64,000 nucleotides of DNA from Acanthornis magna (Eukaryota > Chordata > Aves > Passeriformes > Acanthizidae), in contig JAWUZG010000036.1 of NCBI GenBank assembly GCA_036785705.1, positions 13,201,501 to 13,265,500 on the forward strand, given 5' to 3'. The translations under genes and the position numbers were made by a program. Each line of letters starts with the position of its first letter. Within the stretch, counting starts at the first letter, position 1. Below the pieces are notes generated by a model. It was not told the origin of the DNA. It made no database searches and saw nothing but the letters and a program-made list of their open reading frames with translations. This document shows positions 49,521 to 63,224 of the stretch, piece by piece.

Positions 49521-52500
49521 CACAGCACTCCAGTCATAAAACACCAGGACTTCATTCTCCTGCTGTCCTGTCCAGAAGGATTTCACTAAAGTATTGGCTC
49601 TCCTGGAGTAGATCTTTCTCAATTTCTTCTATTGGAACAGATCATTACCTACAACTAATTACTTCTGATGTGGGTTGGAAAAGACTTATTCTTCATCTTC
49701 ATGGATAAGTTACAGGCTAGTTCTTGTTCAAATTAAATATAAACCAGAATGGCACAATGCATGTGGAGAGAAAAGCAAGGAATTGAATAATTCTAATGAG
49801 AAATCCAGTCCTGTATCCAGGGTAATCTTCAGTGAACGACTCATCAGGTCTCGTCTACATTTGTATGGGAAATTTCAGTCTTCACAAATTGTTTTATTTT
49901 CTAATGATAAAAGTAAATTAAAAATTCCACCACACACATGTTATTCCCATTGAAAATACAAGCTGATACAGTCAGTGTCTACAATAATGAGACAGAATGT
50001 CATAATGCAGAACATGCTCTGATGCAGAGTGAGTTGATCAGTTTTGAACTTGCCTGCAATGACTGAGAAAGAGAGGGGTCATCCCCAAAATGTTGTATAA
50101 AGCAGCAGCAACTACAGTAAGACTCACTCAGCTGCTCCCTGCAGTAGTAATTTCTACAAAAGTTTTTTTTTTTCTCCTTTTTTTTTTTTTTTTGGTAGAA
50201 TTTAATGATGAAGAATGCTATCCTGCTCATTAGAATCAATTTGCTAAGAAAGGAAAACAACTCTGATAATCTGCTTAATTTGCCATAAAGTGGTCTAAAA
50301 CTTTTAGAGGTTCTGACATACTGAGTCTTAGTATTAAAAAAACCACAAAGTTTGGTTCATATTAGAATGCATGGCAGGAACTGATCGTCCAGAATGTTTG
50401 TTAAGTGGGAGGTGTGATAGAAGAATACAGTGACACAGGGAATGTTTCACTGAGTATCATTATGGTGGGCAAATCCAGTCAGATCCTTTCTACTATGGCA
50501 GCAGAAAAAACACTGTGTGGTCACAAAACTGTAACTTCCATTACAGTCCAGACAAGACGGATGGAATGAGCTGGACCAGAGTATACATTTGCAGGCACCA
50601 ACAAGCCCTGCCTCTACCTTGATATAATGCAATTTTTAGAGGCCAAAACAGAGAGGGGAAATAAAGTAGAGGTATCAATTATGATACATTATTGTGTGAG
50701 TTTTGTGTAGCTTGGGGGTGGCAGCATTTTATGATGGCTGTCTGGCTCGTGGTGGGGGGAGTCCTTCGTGTCCAGCACCTCTTCACTGCCTTTGAACCTT
50801 GTCTAGTCACTCAGCACTGGAAAAAGTGTGGGATAGGAGAGAAGAAAAGGGATTTCTCCATGTGATATGTAATCATGTATCAGAGGAGAGCCTCATGAAT
50901 CCTCTAGTGAAAGAAAGGTTCAGCTGTTACATATTAGACTAAGTGATTCAGCTCAATATGACTCCAAGTAATACTGCTGCTCTGTCATATAAAGATACTA
51001 AAATTTATCATAATTTTAGGTCATAATACTTTAATATTTTACATTAGACTACAAAAATGCTTTTATATAACTTAGTATCCTGGCAAAAGGACTGGGCTTT
51101 TTAAAGATAATTTATAGTTATTTTCTGAATAACCTCATTCATTTCTTTGGGGTAGCATAAAAATTCTACTGGTCCATCTCCTTAGGCACCCATGTGTATG
51201 TCATGCTTCTTTTTGTTTCTAATTCATATTTTCTTCTGAGAACCCTTAAAAGTAAAATGAATCTGCCTGTCCCTGTTGAAAATATATATTATTTTTTTCT
51301 ACTAAAAATCCCTTTCTTCATATTTCTTGTGCTGGTGCTCTGAATTCTGGAGCAGTGTAACATATGACTCACCATCAGCTATCAGTCATTTTCATCTATC
51401 CACTTATTGAATTTTGAGGTTCTTTATTAGAAATGCACACCCTGCCTCCCATTTAATCTTAATTCATATTTTGAATTATTTCTAATTGATTTTTTTCAAT
51501 TTCCCTTATTAAACTACAATAGTTTAGTGACACTTGAGTTACTACATAAATCACTGATGTCGGTAGTTATTACTGTTTATGTATGAAAGCCAAATCATTC
51601 ATCTACATTCATGTTTTGAATGCATTCAGGATGCAGTACTCACAAGATAATCATACCACTAGGTGATCCTGCTGTTACTTCTGTATTCATGTTCATCTAT
51701 TGGCTTTTTAATGAAGAACTGTCTGTTTTGTTCTAAAACTGCAACAGTGTAGAAGCACTTTCCCTTTTGTCTATTTGTTGAAAATTGCTCTTTATATGCA
51801 AATAAAACCCCCATAAACTTGAATTTCCTGATCTTCATTTAACAGCATATAAAAGAATATTTTCAGGCCCTTGGCCCTGTCTTGTATAAAAATCAATGAC
51901 ATTGCTTCTCCATCTGCACAGCTTTAGAGACATGCTAGATTTTTCTTCCCAGTTCCCATAGTAAATATTCTTGTGGGAGTAAGTCTTATACACCCAAAAT
52001 TATTTTGTCACATATCAGTGAATCCCTAAAATTAGCAAAATTACAGCTTACTGACACTGTTTGAAATTTCTGACATTTCAGAAAATAATTTCTTTTCACT
52101 ATTATCTTTTGTGAAAAGTTTCTCTCTTCACCATTTTATTCTTTCAAGGTTATGCATTTTATGGTTTATGAATTTTCATGTCTGCTCTTTGCTTGGTTTC
52201 AAATGGACTACGGCAACATTGTTTCTAGTAAGAGAACTAAACATCATAATCTTTCTTTTCTTTCCTGTGCAATAATATTAATTCAAGATAGACTCAATCC
52301 TTTCTAAAATACTTTTAACAATTATTTGATTTGTTTAAAGTGTTCTAATTAATTTTGTTTAACTATTTCAATGTACTTTTTAGGTTTTCCTTTGTTCTGC
52401 AAACTCTTATCCTCAGACTGCTTCCCTACAAATTATGAAAATATGGGACACTCCAAAGCATCTCTAAATGCTGAATTAATAATTTCATGTAATAAACATT

Positions 52501-52864
52501 TTTTTTCTTCTAGAGTCAACATCATTTTTATGTTACTGGGGACATTTTCATGAAGAAGAGATTGAAACCTGATGAGTTTTTATTTTTAGTCTTTCTTTAG
52601 AAGAAGAAACAGCAAGGGTTACTGATTTTTAATTTAAAACATTTATCCCTTAAATCTTTTCCAAACTCTGTCAGTTCTTATCATTAGTCTAACTGTGTGT
52701 ACTTTCATCACTTATGTGTGTACTCTACAACACTGGCAGTAATAACTTACTATAGAAAAAGCTTTTAAACCAAATAATTTATTCTTGGCACTGCTCTTAC
52801 TGGCTTTTCTATAAGACCTGTGACTCACAGGAGAAAAGATTTTCAGTTTTAAATGTACTAGCAA
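49521..52864. other. Intron, no recognised feature
   Basis: AT-rich. A T-rich patch (two poly-T runs) occurs at 50161-50193. No exon, RNA gene or repeat family is recognised. Confidence 0.5.
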
Positions 52865-53635
52865 AAGAGCATTCACCTTTAACAAGAGAAAGGGCCAGTC
52901 CTGCCCTTGGGTCACAGCAGCCCCAGGCAGTGCCACAGGCTGGGGCAGAGTGGCTGGAAAGTGCCCAGGGGAAAAGGCCCTGGGGGTGCTGGTGACAGCA
53001 GCTGGACATGAGCCAGGCTGTGCCCAGCTGGCCAAGAAGGCCAATGGCATCCTGGCCTGGATCAGCAATGGTGTGGCCAGCAGGAGCAGGGCAGGGATTG
53101 TCCCCTGTCCTGGGCACTGCTGAGGCCACAGCTCGAGTGCTGCGTCCAGTTCTGGGCCCCTGAGTGCAAGAAAGACATTGAGGGGCTGGAGCGAGTCCAG
53201 AGAAGGGCAACGGAGCTGGGGAAGGGTCTGGAGCACAAGTGCTGTGAGGAGCAGCTGAGGGAGCTGGGGGTGTTAGCCTGGAGAGAAGGAGGCTCAGGGG
53301 AGACCTTATCACTCTCTAAACTGCCTGAGAGGAGGCTGTGGCCAGCTGGGGTTGGTTTTCTCCCAAGTAACAAGTGATAGGACAAGAGTAAATGGCCTCA
53401 AACTATGCCAGAGGAGCTTTAGATTGGATATTAGGAAGATTTCATCATGGAAAAGGGTTGTCAAGCATTGAACCAGATTGCTCAGGGAAGTGGTAGAATC
53501 ACAATGCAGGTATTTGAACAACATATACATGTGGCAGTTAGGGACATGGGTTAATGCTGAACTTGGTAGTGGTTGGTTTGCAGCTTGACTTACGGTCTGA
53601 AAGGTCTTTTGTAACCTAAATTATTCCATGTTTCT
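52865..53635 (+). mobile_element. CR1 LINE 3' fragment, forward
   Basis: Begins in the C-terminal RT region (GTGCCCAGGGGAAAAGGCCC, near 52962; GGCCAAGAAGGCCAATGGCA, 53029). It runs through the GTCCAGTTCTGGGCCCC block (53144) and the GCCTGGAGAGAAGGAGGCTC block (53276) to a decayed 3' end near 53635. It is 5'-truncated as usual for CR1. Its GC-rich part produces long but spurious frames on the opposite strand (52712-53385). Confidence 0.92.
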
Positions 53636-54930
53636 CCCTTCTTTAAACATAGTTTGAAGCATAACTCCTGTAGTTCTGTCATAGTTTTTTTCCTCACAGT
53701 AACAGCAGTACATTAAGAACCATTTCAGTTAGAATAGAAATAAACCAAGGGGAAGATTATGCTCAAATAATAGCAAGGTATTTTTTCTAGGCTCCTCTGA
53801 GATTTGGTGAGGAGAATTATTTAAATTAAAGATTAACTGAAAAACGTTGGGACATAAAAATATAATTTTCTTACTTCATAGCGTAAGAGTTCGACTCTAG
53901 CTACTCATGTATTTGTAAACTCTCCCTCTCTGGTAATTATGAATTGTCTATAGTTCATACATCTACATAGACACACAGAGAAAAAACAGAAAACAAAAGC
54001 AAAAGAAAATATATATGGCAAATGTAATTTTTTTAAAATCTACACTACATTTATCAAATAAATGAATTAATGTAATTTCCACCTTCAACAAGATTTACAG
54101 CCAACTATTGTGGTCTTGGTTAGTGGTCAGCAAGAAAAAAAAGTATCAGAAGCAGTCAGAGAAAAATCCTAGTAAAACTGAGAGCAAAGGAAATCTGATT
54201 CCTATAAAATCTTACGTAATCCTATAAAAAAAATTCTTGAACACAGAAACATGAAGTTTTGTATCCTTCTCAAGTTTTCTTTCATTCTATTTCTTGAGGA
54301 TTAATTGTGATCATTTCAGATATTACTCCAGATCTATATAAAAAAATAATTCATTTATAATCCAAGTATGTAAAGTTCATAGTAACAACAATATACTGTG
54401 ACAAATAGTTATGTATTATGGTAATGTTTTAATACCAAACTCTTGTTGGTTTTTCCTTATGATCCAGGCTGTGTTCACTATACTTTTGTAATGCAAGTCC
54501 CAGTTCTTTAATATCCTTTACGACATGAGGTAATCAATAGATCAAATGACAGCTCCTGGTCAAGATCTCAGTGAATCTCTCCAGCTTGAATCACTGATTC
54601 ACAGGGCATTAGTATTTTTAAATAAATAGGTTTTTGCAGCAACAAGAATTACCAGCCTAGATAAATTCTGTTTCTAACTACTTTCAAATTTAGACTGATT
54701 TTTAAAAGCTAAGGATTAATTTTTAAGGTACTCTATTTTCACAGAAATCATGATCAATGTTAAAGTTGTAGACTGGCTCACTGGATTACACTGCCATGGA
54801 ACCCAAGCTAGAAACATTCCTGAAGAGTCTGCTGGCCTGCCAGATTTCCAGGGGTATTTTTGACAGTTACCATGCCATTTGTAGGACTTTACTGTACTCT
54901 TGACACCTTTACCAAACAATTTGGAGAATA

Positions 54931-55265
54931 AGAGGAGCATCTGAGAGAGCTGGAGTTGTTTAGCCTGGAGAAAAGGAGGCTTAGAGGAGATCTAATTTCT
55001 CTCTACAGCTACCTGAAGGGAGGAGGGTGTGGTGAGGTGTTGGTCTGTATTTTCTCCCAGGTAACAAGTGATAAGACAAGAGTAAATGGCCTGAAGTTGC
55101 ACGAAGGGATGTTTAGATTTGATATTAGGAAAAAATTCTGCATTGAAAAAGTAGTGGAACAATCTGACCAGGGAAGTGGTGGAATCCTTGTCCCTGGAAG
55201 CATTCAAAAAACACATAGATGTGGTGCTTAGGGACATGGTTGAGTTATGATTCTCTGATTCTATT
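54931..55265 (+). mobile_element. CR1 LINE 3' fragment, forward
   Basis: Starts near AGAGGAGCATCTGAGAGAGC and includes TTTAGCCTGGAGAAAAGGAG (54959) and CAGGGAAGTGGTGGAATCC (55169). It ends in two decayed CR1 terminal octamers, ATGATTCTCTGATTCTA (55246-55263). It shares a subfamily-like pattern (AACAAGTGATAAGACAAGAG) with the copy at 52.9 kb. Confidence 0.92.
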
Positions 55266-56844
55266 TTACAAGAAAAAAATACCTTGCTGCACTCTGAGTG
55301 TAAACCACCATGTAGTGTTTTTGGGAAAGCTAATTCATGGATTAGCACTCATTTCCTGGTGTCATCCACAATAAGAAGAGAGCAAAATGTTATAGTAATG
55401 CCCCAATTGTTTTTCTTAGATCTTCATGTAATTATTTAGAGCCCTTTAAGCTCTCCAAGCACTTCAGTAAACTTAAGGTAATGAAATACTGGAAGAAAAT
55501 AGACTTTAGTAGTAAACATCACTTCAGAGGAAATAAAATGCCTTTGGAAAAAAGCAGATCCTTCCTCCTATGGAGTCTCCTGTTGTGAAGATAGGACCAC
55601 AGGAGTTAATAACTCTGTTTAAAATCCCTCAATGCTAACCACATAATTTAGTAAGTATTCCAACATTAATGAACTGGAACAAAACGTCTTTTTATGGAAT
55701 AATTATGTCAGCCTACAGATAGATCACAGATTTTCTATAAATTCCCATGAAATTCACAAAGATATAACAGAAATTCACACAGAAAATGATAGCCGTGCTT
55801 AAACAGTAACAGGAGACTGGATCAAACACAAAAAGTCCCAGGGTGCTGAACATTTACTTTGCATCTGAGCATTAAAGTTTATTTGGCATGTCGAATCATT
55901 CTCTGCTGTGATGCCCCCTATAGAGAACTGTATCATTAGGAAAGCTAACACTGCAAGAAGTTTTCATCTGTGTTTTCATTTTCCATCTCAAGGTTTTGAA
56001 GTTTGAGGCTTGGGATAGGTACACTATATCTGACTAAAAATATTTGGTTCTATATAATGTTTTTCCTTATGTATGGGATAGTGGGGTTCCCATACATTCT
56101 CACTGTTAAACTATTTCTAAATGACTGATCAGCAATTTTATTACTTGCTACTTTTATGACAAAAATAATAAGATTTTCAGTGAAATTTTCTCATTTACAG
56201 TGATTGATAGAAGCAAACCTCTGCAAATAAAAGGGCTTTTGGGTGAAAAAACATCATGATGCATACAAAATATATACCCTAACTCCATAAGATAATAACG
56301 TCTTCATTACAGACAACATGCCATTTTGGTCAAATTAATGGGTGTATACAAATATATTACAGAGCTTAATTCCCACCCTATGCATATTTTCCCTTCTTAA
56401 TTATCAGTTTCCGCGTGCAGACTTTTATAGCCTCAACAAGGAAACAGAATTCCCTTCAGTTTTTATCTGTATAGTGTCTATAGCACTTTCCATGTATCAT
56501 GAGAAGTATTGGATTTATGACTTACAGTGTAGGCATAGGTCAGAATATGTAGAGACATTTTAAACAGTAACATCTTTTTCCTCCATTTATGCACAGGATA
56601 ATAAGGTGCTCATATGCTCTCAGTCATCCAATTACCCACCAAGATGCCCAAAACAGCACGAGGCTATCTCAAACTGTACAATATCATTTTGTAGCCATAT
56701 GATGTTGTTGAAACATTGAGATCCAAAAAAAAAAAAATTTGAAAAGTTCTTAGAGCCAGGCAAAACAACTAAGGTTTGTAAAACAAAACAAATAAGCTTT
56801 TGTACTGTTAAACAGAAATTGGGCTGGCAAGCACCACTTCAATC

Positions 56845-57310
56845 CTAGTGAACTGAAAGGGCTAGAAGATATGTCTCATGAGGAGCAGTTCAGGATTTAG
56901 AGTTCGTCACTTTGGAGAGAAGGAGGCTGAGGGGTAACCTCAGCCTCATTGCTCTCTGCAGCTTCCTGAGGAGGAGAGGTGGAAGAGGGAGGTGCTGATC
57001 TCCGGTCCCTGGTATCCAGCGGTGGCACACAGAGGAATGGTTCAAAGCTGAGATGGGGGGGGTTAGACCAGACATTAGGAAGCATTTATTTACCAAGAGG
57101 ATGTTAAAACCCTGGAACTAGCTACCTATGCCCCCAGGACAATGCCCCCAGCCTGTCAGCGTTTAAGAGGCATTTGGACAACAGGAGCGAAGGGCATGTT
57201 GCCTTAGTCCAGTAGCTTTTGGTCAGCCCTGAAGTAGTCAGGGTGGTCAGTGGCCAGGCAGTTGGACTGGATGATCATTGTAGGTCTATTCAAATTGAAT
57301 TATTCCCATT
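56845..57310 (+). mobile_element. CR1 LINE 3' fragment, forward, older subfamily
   Basis: Contains GGAGAGAAGGAGGCTGAGGG (56913), GACATTAGGAAGCATTTATT (57070) and GGATGATCATTGTAGGTC (57269). The last motif ends in a subfamily-typical TTCAAATTGAA without clear octamers. Confidence 0.85.
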
Positions 57311-57439
57311 ATATCACATTCTAATTCAGGGAGCAGATCTAGGTGCTTTGCTCTTTAAGTCCATGTACCACAAGGACTTTTGTCAAAGGTTGCCATAAGT
57401 TATGCTGCCAGAGAAAAATTTGAAGGTATACTTCAATTT

Positions 57440-57650
57440 TTGCCTTGGCTTTTTTGGATTTTTGGGGGGTTTTTTGTTTGTTTGGTTTGGTTTTTTTTTT
57501 TTTTGGTTGAGGTTTTTTTGTTTGTTTTGTTTTGTTTGTTTGTTTGTTTGTTTGGGGGTTTTGGGGTTTTTTTTGTTTGTTTGTTTTTTAGGTTTTGTTT
57601 GGATTAAGTAAGTGAGTGCGTGAGTGAATGAGTTTTGGGGTTTTTTTTAA
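57440..57650 (+). repeat. GT-rich low-complexity tract
   Basis: About 160 bases of TTTG, TTTTG and TTTTGGGG units, followed by a GTGA-rich patch (57606-57632). The open frames over it are Phe/Leu/Val/Gly strings without meaning. Confidence 0.88.
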
Positions 57651-60600
57651 ATGTGGAAGAATGAATCCTTTTACTTATCAATAGGACATGTAGCTTTTTG
57701 ATTAATTACCTTCTGAAAAGAAAAAAAAATTGGAAAAGACTAAGGATGAGGGGATAAAAATCCAAAGCTGAGAGTAGGGTTCCGCAATGTCAGGATCTAA
57801 AACCAAGTTCTTTTCTATTCAGACAAACACAAAATGCGTGGAAAAAAGAAACTAGTAATTGCTACTTGCATAGCCTTTCTTTCCACTTACTTTCTCAAAA
57901 AGGCTTGCTAAACATGAAGCAACTGCTGACTTTACAAAGTGGTCCTATCTCTGCTTTCTGCGATGTACTAAAAGTTCAGAGAAAGGAGAGAAAACATAAA
58001 ACTGATTCAAAAACCCAAGTAGTTTAGAATGAACATATGAAAGTTATGCTTAGCTTCTGTGCAAAACAAAACTGTGTTTGTACAAATATGCAACAGTGAA
58101 GATACTAATTTTTAGTTACTACTATTTTATCAGTATTCTTGGCAAAAAGCAGACCCTTAATTTCTAACTGCTGCTACTCCTTGGGTATAACACACTAACC
58201 AGAAGCAATCTACATTCTACTTCACAGATAAAAACTATTATCATTTTGCAAGACACTGTTTCGCTGTTAAGTAAAATACTTTCAGTGTATGCTTGCAGGT
58301 GAGAGGAAACGCTCTTCTGTTCTCCAACTGCAGCACATCCCACAGCATAGTGATAACTACTTTGAATAAAATTCAAGCATCCCATCCTGCCTCTGTTTTT
58401 CTATGTTGTTTTCCAATAAACCTACCAAATCTATGCACCATATGCTTTTATAAATAATGAAACTGATTTTAAATAATGCATTTTTCTTACATCATGTGAC
58501 TGAGAACTGGAGTCTGTTAGGTTTATAGCATTGGCATCTTTCTTATATACACACTTCTATGAGTCACTTGGGCCCTCTTCTTTACGTGAGCTATACCTTG
58601 CATGAATTCTCTCTGCTGTACTACCACATTGCTACCGAGTGTTGTGACAAGATAATCAAATGTGTGATACATCCCACTGGGAAATAAAATAGTTTAGCAA
58701 CCACAAATGAATCATTAGTAGCTGTCTAAAACCACAGTTCTCCACCTGGCCTCATGTTCCTTCAGGGAGCAGTTCAATCCACTCGATCCCAGGGTAAGAT
58801 ATGGTGAGTGAATGGCTGCTGTCTTCTCCACCTAAAATATGAGCATTAGGCTATTTTAACCTCACCCTCACCTCATGTCTGCTCAAGTTATTACAAGACA
58901 TAGACACTGTAGCTAAGCCTATTAGCCAGCCTTATGTTCGTACAGCTATAGGACATTGCTAAGACCTGAGTGTGAAGAATTCTTGAAAACAAGATTTCAG
59001 ATAGGCTTGAAATGGATTCCATAGGCTAATCACAGGATTTCAGCCTTTTGCAGAATATAGCCCAGCAAAAACGCCATGCATGTCTCAAGACTGGAGCAAC
59101 CCAAATACCTTAACCAACCACTGACGCTCAGCAATTCTTTTCAATCAATCTTTACAGCTCTTTTATGCACCTTTTAAAGTTTTCTGTCTTTCACCTCCCT
59201 TTTCCTACTTCCTAAGTTTTTGCTAGTTATCTTTTTTTATAATATTGGCTTTTTATCCTGAAGTGTTAATATTTGCAGCAAGTACGTACACGCAAGTTAG
59301 ATGCAAAAACTAAACCCCTCATTTACATTTTCCTACCCCAAAGGTTTATTTTAATTCTTGCAGCCATCAATTAAAGGTGAAAATAGAACTCAAGCATGGA
59401 ATTTTTGGCACAACTTTTATAATGTATGTTTCTTCAAAATATTATTTTCAAGGTCATTCATAAAACGGTTCTGAAGTTTAGCTTATTAATAAAATCTGTT
59501 TGAGCAGGTGCAGTGACAGATTGATTCAATTTTTGTTTAGTATATCCTGCACAATTGCTGTCAAACACATCAAAATTTACCCACTACACTTACAATTTTA
59601 ATTAATTTATTCATGCGTTAAATAATTGAAAATGTGATAAGGTTTTCAATTAAAAATATACTATTCTGACTAAAACATTACAAATAGCCATTTGATGAAG
59701 AATTAGAAAGTCATAGGCCACAATTATTTTTCTAACACAAGCAACAGCATAAATTAAAATAATATATCACACATAAGGATTTGCATGTGTTTAAACAATT
59801 TAACAATCTAGAAAGTGCAGTGGTAAGAAAAAGGAAAAAATTCCCAAATTGTTTTCATTATATGGTAAATAGAGACCTGTTTAATGCTTCCACCAACTAA
59901 TAGTAAAGTATGTGTTCACTACTTCTCCCAGAAAAAAGAAATCTTGTAGAACTGGTGCACCAACTAACCTATTAGTCTCCAATTAGCTTATAAGGCATGA
60001 ATGGAGTGCTTTGGTCAACAATTCTTTTGGGTTTTTTTTCCTCCTAACAAGACCTTCCAGCTCAAAAGCAGAAGGCCAAGGGAAGTCACTGTTGAATAAC
60101 TGCAAATGAGTGCAAAGGACACCCCATCAACACCCCCACTCAGAAATTTAAGCCAAGCTGCTGCTCAAATTTCTATCGTGTTCTGAGTCATGCATTAAAA
60201 AGAAAGAGCAGATAGTTGCCACAAAGCACTGAGTAGGAACTAAGGCAGAAAGATTACCTATTTTCATTTCCACCGAGTACAAATTTTCTTTGCCAAATGG
60301 TAGTAGAATACAAAGCAAGGTGTAAGTCCTTGGCTTCTATACAGCATGAACTGAAAAGAACTGTTGTGTGTCTTCACAGTAAATTCTTTTCCTTTTTTGG
60401 CTGCTCTGCCAGTTCATTTTCTAAGTATGTTTTTCTGATCCTTGTTTCTTTTCAACTGCACACACCAATAATGGTAAATGCTTGAAGCAAAGCCCATTGT
60501 TCCTTATACAGGCAACCCAGAGCAGAGAGGGATAAAACAATGTGAATGTAATGCTTATCAGGATCACCTTAGACTCCACAATTGTGAAAAGATGTTTTCC

Positions 60601-61454
60601 CTCTGTACATAAGGACCATGTAATCTGCACCCCCAGAAAATATTATCACCCACAGAGTAACACGTCTGAGCATACATACTTACACCCTGCACAGGTAAGG
60701 CTGAATTCACACTGGGTTGAAGACATATTTTAATTGCTCATCTTGTAACAACTTGATGTTACTAAAGTGTATTTGTCACCTTTGCCTTCCTATCCTTCCT
60801 GAATGGCAGAGGAGACAACACTGAAATTTCCTTCTCTTCAATTACAGAAGCTAGAAAGACAAGAGCTTTAAATTAAGCATCTGTCTTTTAAAAAACCCCC
60901 AAAAACAACAAAACACAACACTTTTTAAAAAAATAAGTCAATGCTTTTACATTGAGAAAAGTGCATGGTTGTGCAAGTAGAAAATAAACTCATCTGTCTC
61001 AAAAACTTCATAAGCAATATTTACAGAACTTAGCCTTTGTTCTAGACTAGCATTGTTAGGATTGTGCATATAATCAAGGATAGCCCAAAGCACTCAATAA
61101 TGTACCGTGAAGAAAAGTGTACAAAGCTGTTGTAAAGTGGAGTTCCACTATATGACATCAAATCATGAAAGAACTGAGAGCATTACAAGGCAGCTGGAAT
61201 CTCAGTGGAACAGAGCCAAGTGGAAACAAAATTACTGTGATGGATAAATCATGTCCAAGGTAGCACTGAAATTTTAGGTGGGCCAAAAAAAACACTGATT
61301 CAGATGGAGCCAAAATTCCAGAGAAAGATAAAGTAATGAAGTTAGAAGAACAAATTAGTCTCTAGAATTATTCCCCTGAAGTAAAATAAACTATGTGAGA
61401 TCTTAGTTTGTTTTTTTATTTCAAAGGGAATTAGAACCAGCTGAAGCTGCACAA
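57651..61454. other. Intron, no recognised feature
   Basis: AT-rich unique sequence. Frames of 60-73 codons on both strands show no splice sites or family motifs. Confidence 0.5.
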
Positions 61455-61582
61455 GACCTCTCAGCTGGTCAGAGCACACTACTAACAATGCCGTGGTTGT
61501 TGGTTGATTTCCCATATGGGCCATTTACTTTAAAGTTGAACTTGATGATCCTTGTGGATCCCTTCCAACTCAGAATATTTCA
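61455..61582 (+). mobile_element. tRNA(Ile)-derived SINE with CR1-like tail (TguSINE1-type)
   Basis: The head (61455-61523) matches a tRNA(Ile) gene: A-box-like TCAGCTGGTCAGAGC (61461-61475), an anticodon-arm stretch CTAACAATGCC with AAC where isoleucine tRNA has AAT, a B-box-like GGTTGATTTCC (61502-61512, one base short), and ATGGGCCA closing the acceptor stem. The tail (61531-61580) is the end of a CR1 LINE: AACTTGATGATCCTTGTGG then CCCTTCCAACTCAGAATATT. This tRNA head plus CR1 tail is the structure known from zebra finch. It is mutated in both promoter boxes and probably inactive. Confidence 0.82.
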
Positions 61583-63224
61583 TAACTCATGTCTGTAACT
61601 CTGTAACGCACACGATAAAATCAATAACTTTATGCTTTCTTTTGCACTCACATCCATGGAGGAAGACCTCTCTTCAAAATGGTCACCTGTTCCCAATTCC
61701 TAGTTGATGGGAAAGGGAGAAAGATTCCACATTCCCCAATATTCACATCCGTTTTTTATACTTGAGGGAACCCTTTTTTTTCCTTCCCCTGTTAAAACAC
61801 ATCCAAAGAAGTCATAACTTCGGCTTCTTCAGAGAGCATACCCAATTCCAGCAGGAGGGTCCACAACATTTATTTTCCATGTTCCCAGTCAAAATTAGCT
61901 TCTGTTACTCTTTTCAAATGAGTGAGTATTAGATACAATTTAGACTCCAATCCATCTAATATAGCTTTATTATATGGACTTGCTTTTATTTTACTCTCTA
62001 CAGAAAATGGGGCGGGGGACAACAGTGGGGAGGATATTGTTCATCTGAGTTTTAGAATGACTTTTTTATTTCTTGGTGAAACAGTGTGGTATGAGCTCTC
62101 AAATAATATTGGCCCTCAAATAATATTCACTGATGCAACATCATGCAGTAAGGTAATAAGTTCTGGAAGCTACTCTTCCTGTTTCTTATGATGCAGACGG
62201 AAAACTGGACCACCAGTTTGTAAAGCTGGGAAAAAGCACCTAACCAATCACTCCTCCCCCTACATCCACTCTTCCTGCTGAAAATCTTCTGTTATATCTT
62301 GTCTTTGTTCGAAGGCTATGAAATGTGCTTTCTGGGAATTGTAGCTAATAAATTTTCTTTAGTAACATCCATGTTAAGTAATGCAATCAAGTTTCTATTG
62401 TATTTGTATATATATACACATATGCAATAATTCTAGTGGGAATAGCATCTAGGCCAAATGGTACTTGAATGTAGAATTCAGAATTTAGCTCATAACAATT
62501 TCTGTTAGCAAATCAGCTTCTGCACAGGAAATTCCTAGAAAAAAAATTCTTTTTTTTGTGTGTTGAGCTGTGGTCTCCTGTCTCTGGTCAGTCATAACTA
62601 GCCTGTTCAGCTGATGATCCATAAGCCTATGATTTTATAAAACATTTCATGTTCATAAACTTGTATTACTGAGATATCACAGAACAACATACACGTACAG
62701 ACTTCATCTGTTTGCTATACTTATTATAGTAATAGAGACAATCTGATTTGTAACACTTATATGTTACCTTTTCATTCGTGCTCCAATCAATTTATGTCCT
62801 AGTTGACATCATCTTTAATTTCTGCATTCCCTTTTCCCTTCTCTAGCTGTATAACCTACATAAACTAATCATATACTTTCCTGCTAGTATTGTGTCTCAA
62901 TTTCATACTTAAATATAATAATATTAAAAATCTCATGTTGTATGGATCTTTGTCTATCACCATGGTAGAAATGAGGAACAGAATAGCAAAAAATTGCAAC
63001 TATGACCTTAAAAGAGCATACATGTGGCAAAGACTTCTGAAATCAGTAGAGAAATTAGTGGAGTAGAATGTATTTCATGTATTCATAAAAAAATGTCAAT
63101 ATGCAGATTCTACCTCATCTTGCCTATGTTGTAAAAAATTTAGAAATAGGAATGCTAAGATAATATATTAATGACAAAAATAAACCATTTTTAAATACTG
63201 AAAATATTTTATTTCTAATACCAA
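61583..63224. other. Intron, no recognised feature
   Basis: AT-rich; a small TA/CA alternation near 62405-62424. Nothing else is recognised. Confidence 0.5.

Noticed and set aside
52712..53385. Three overlapping minus-strand frames of 107-174 codons
   Set aside because: They are antisense to a clear CR1 fragment; products of its GC-rich sequence.
61455..61523. Functional tRNA(Ile) gene
   Set aside because: The B box lacks a base, the anticodon position is changed, and a CR1-like tail follows directly, so it is the head of a SINE.
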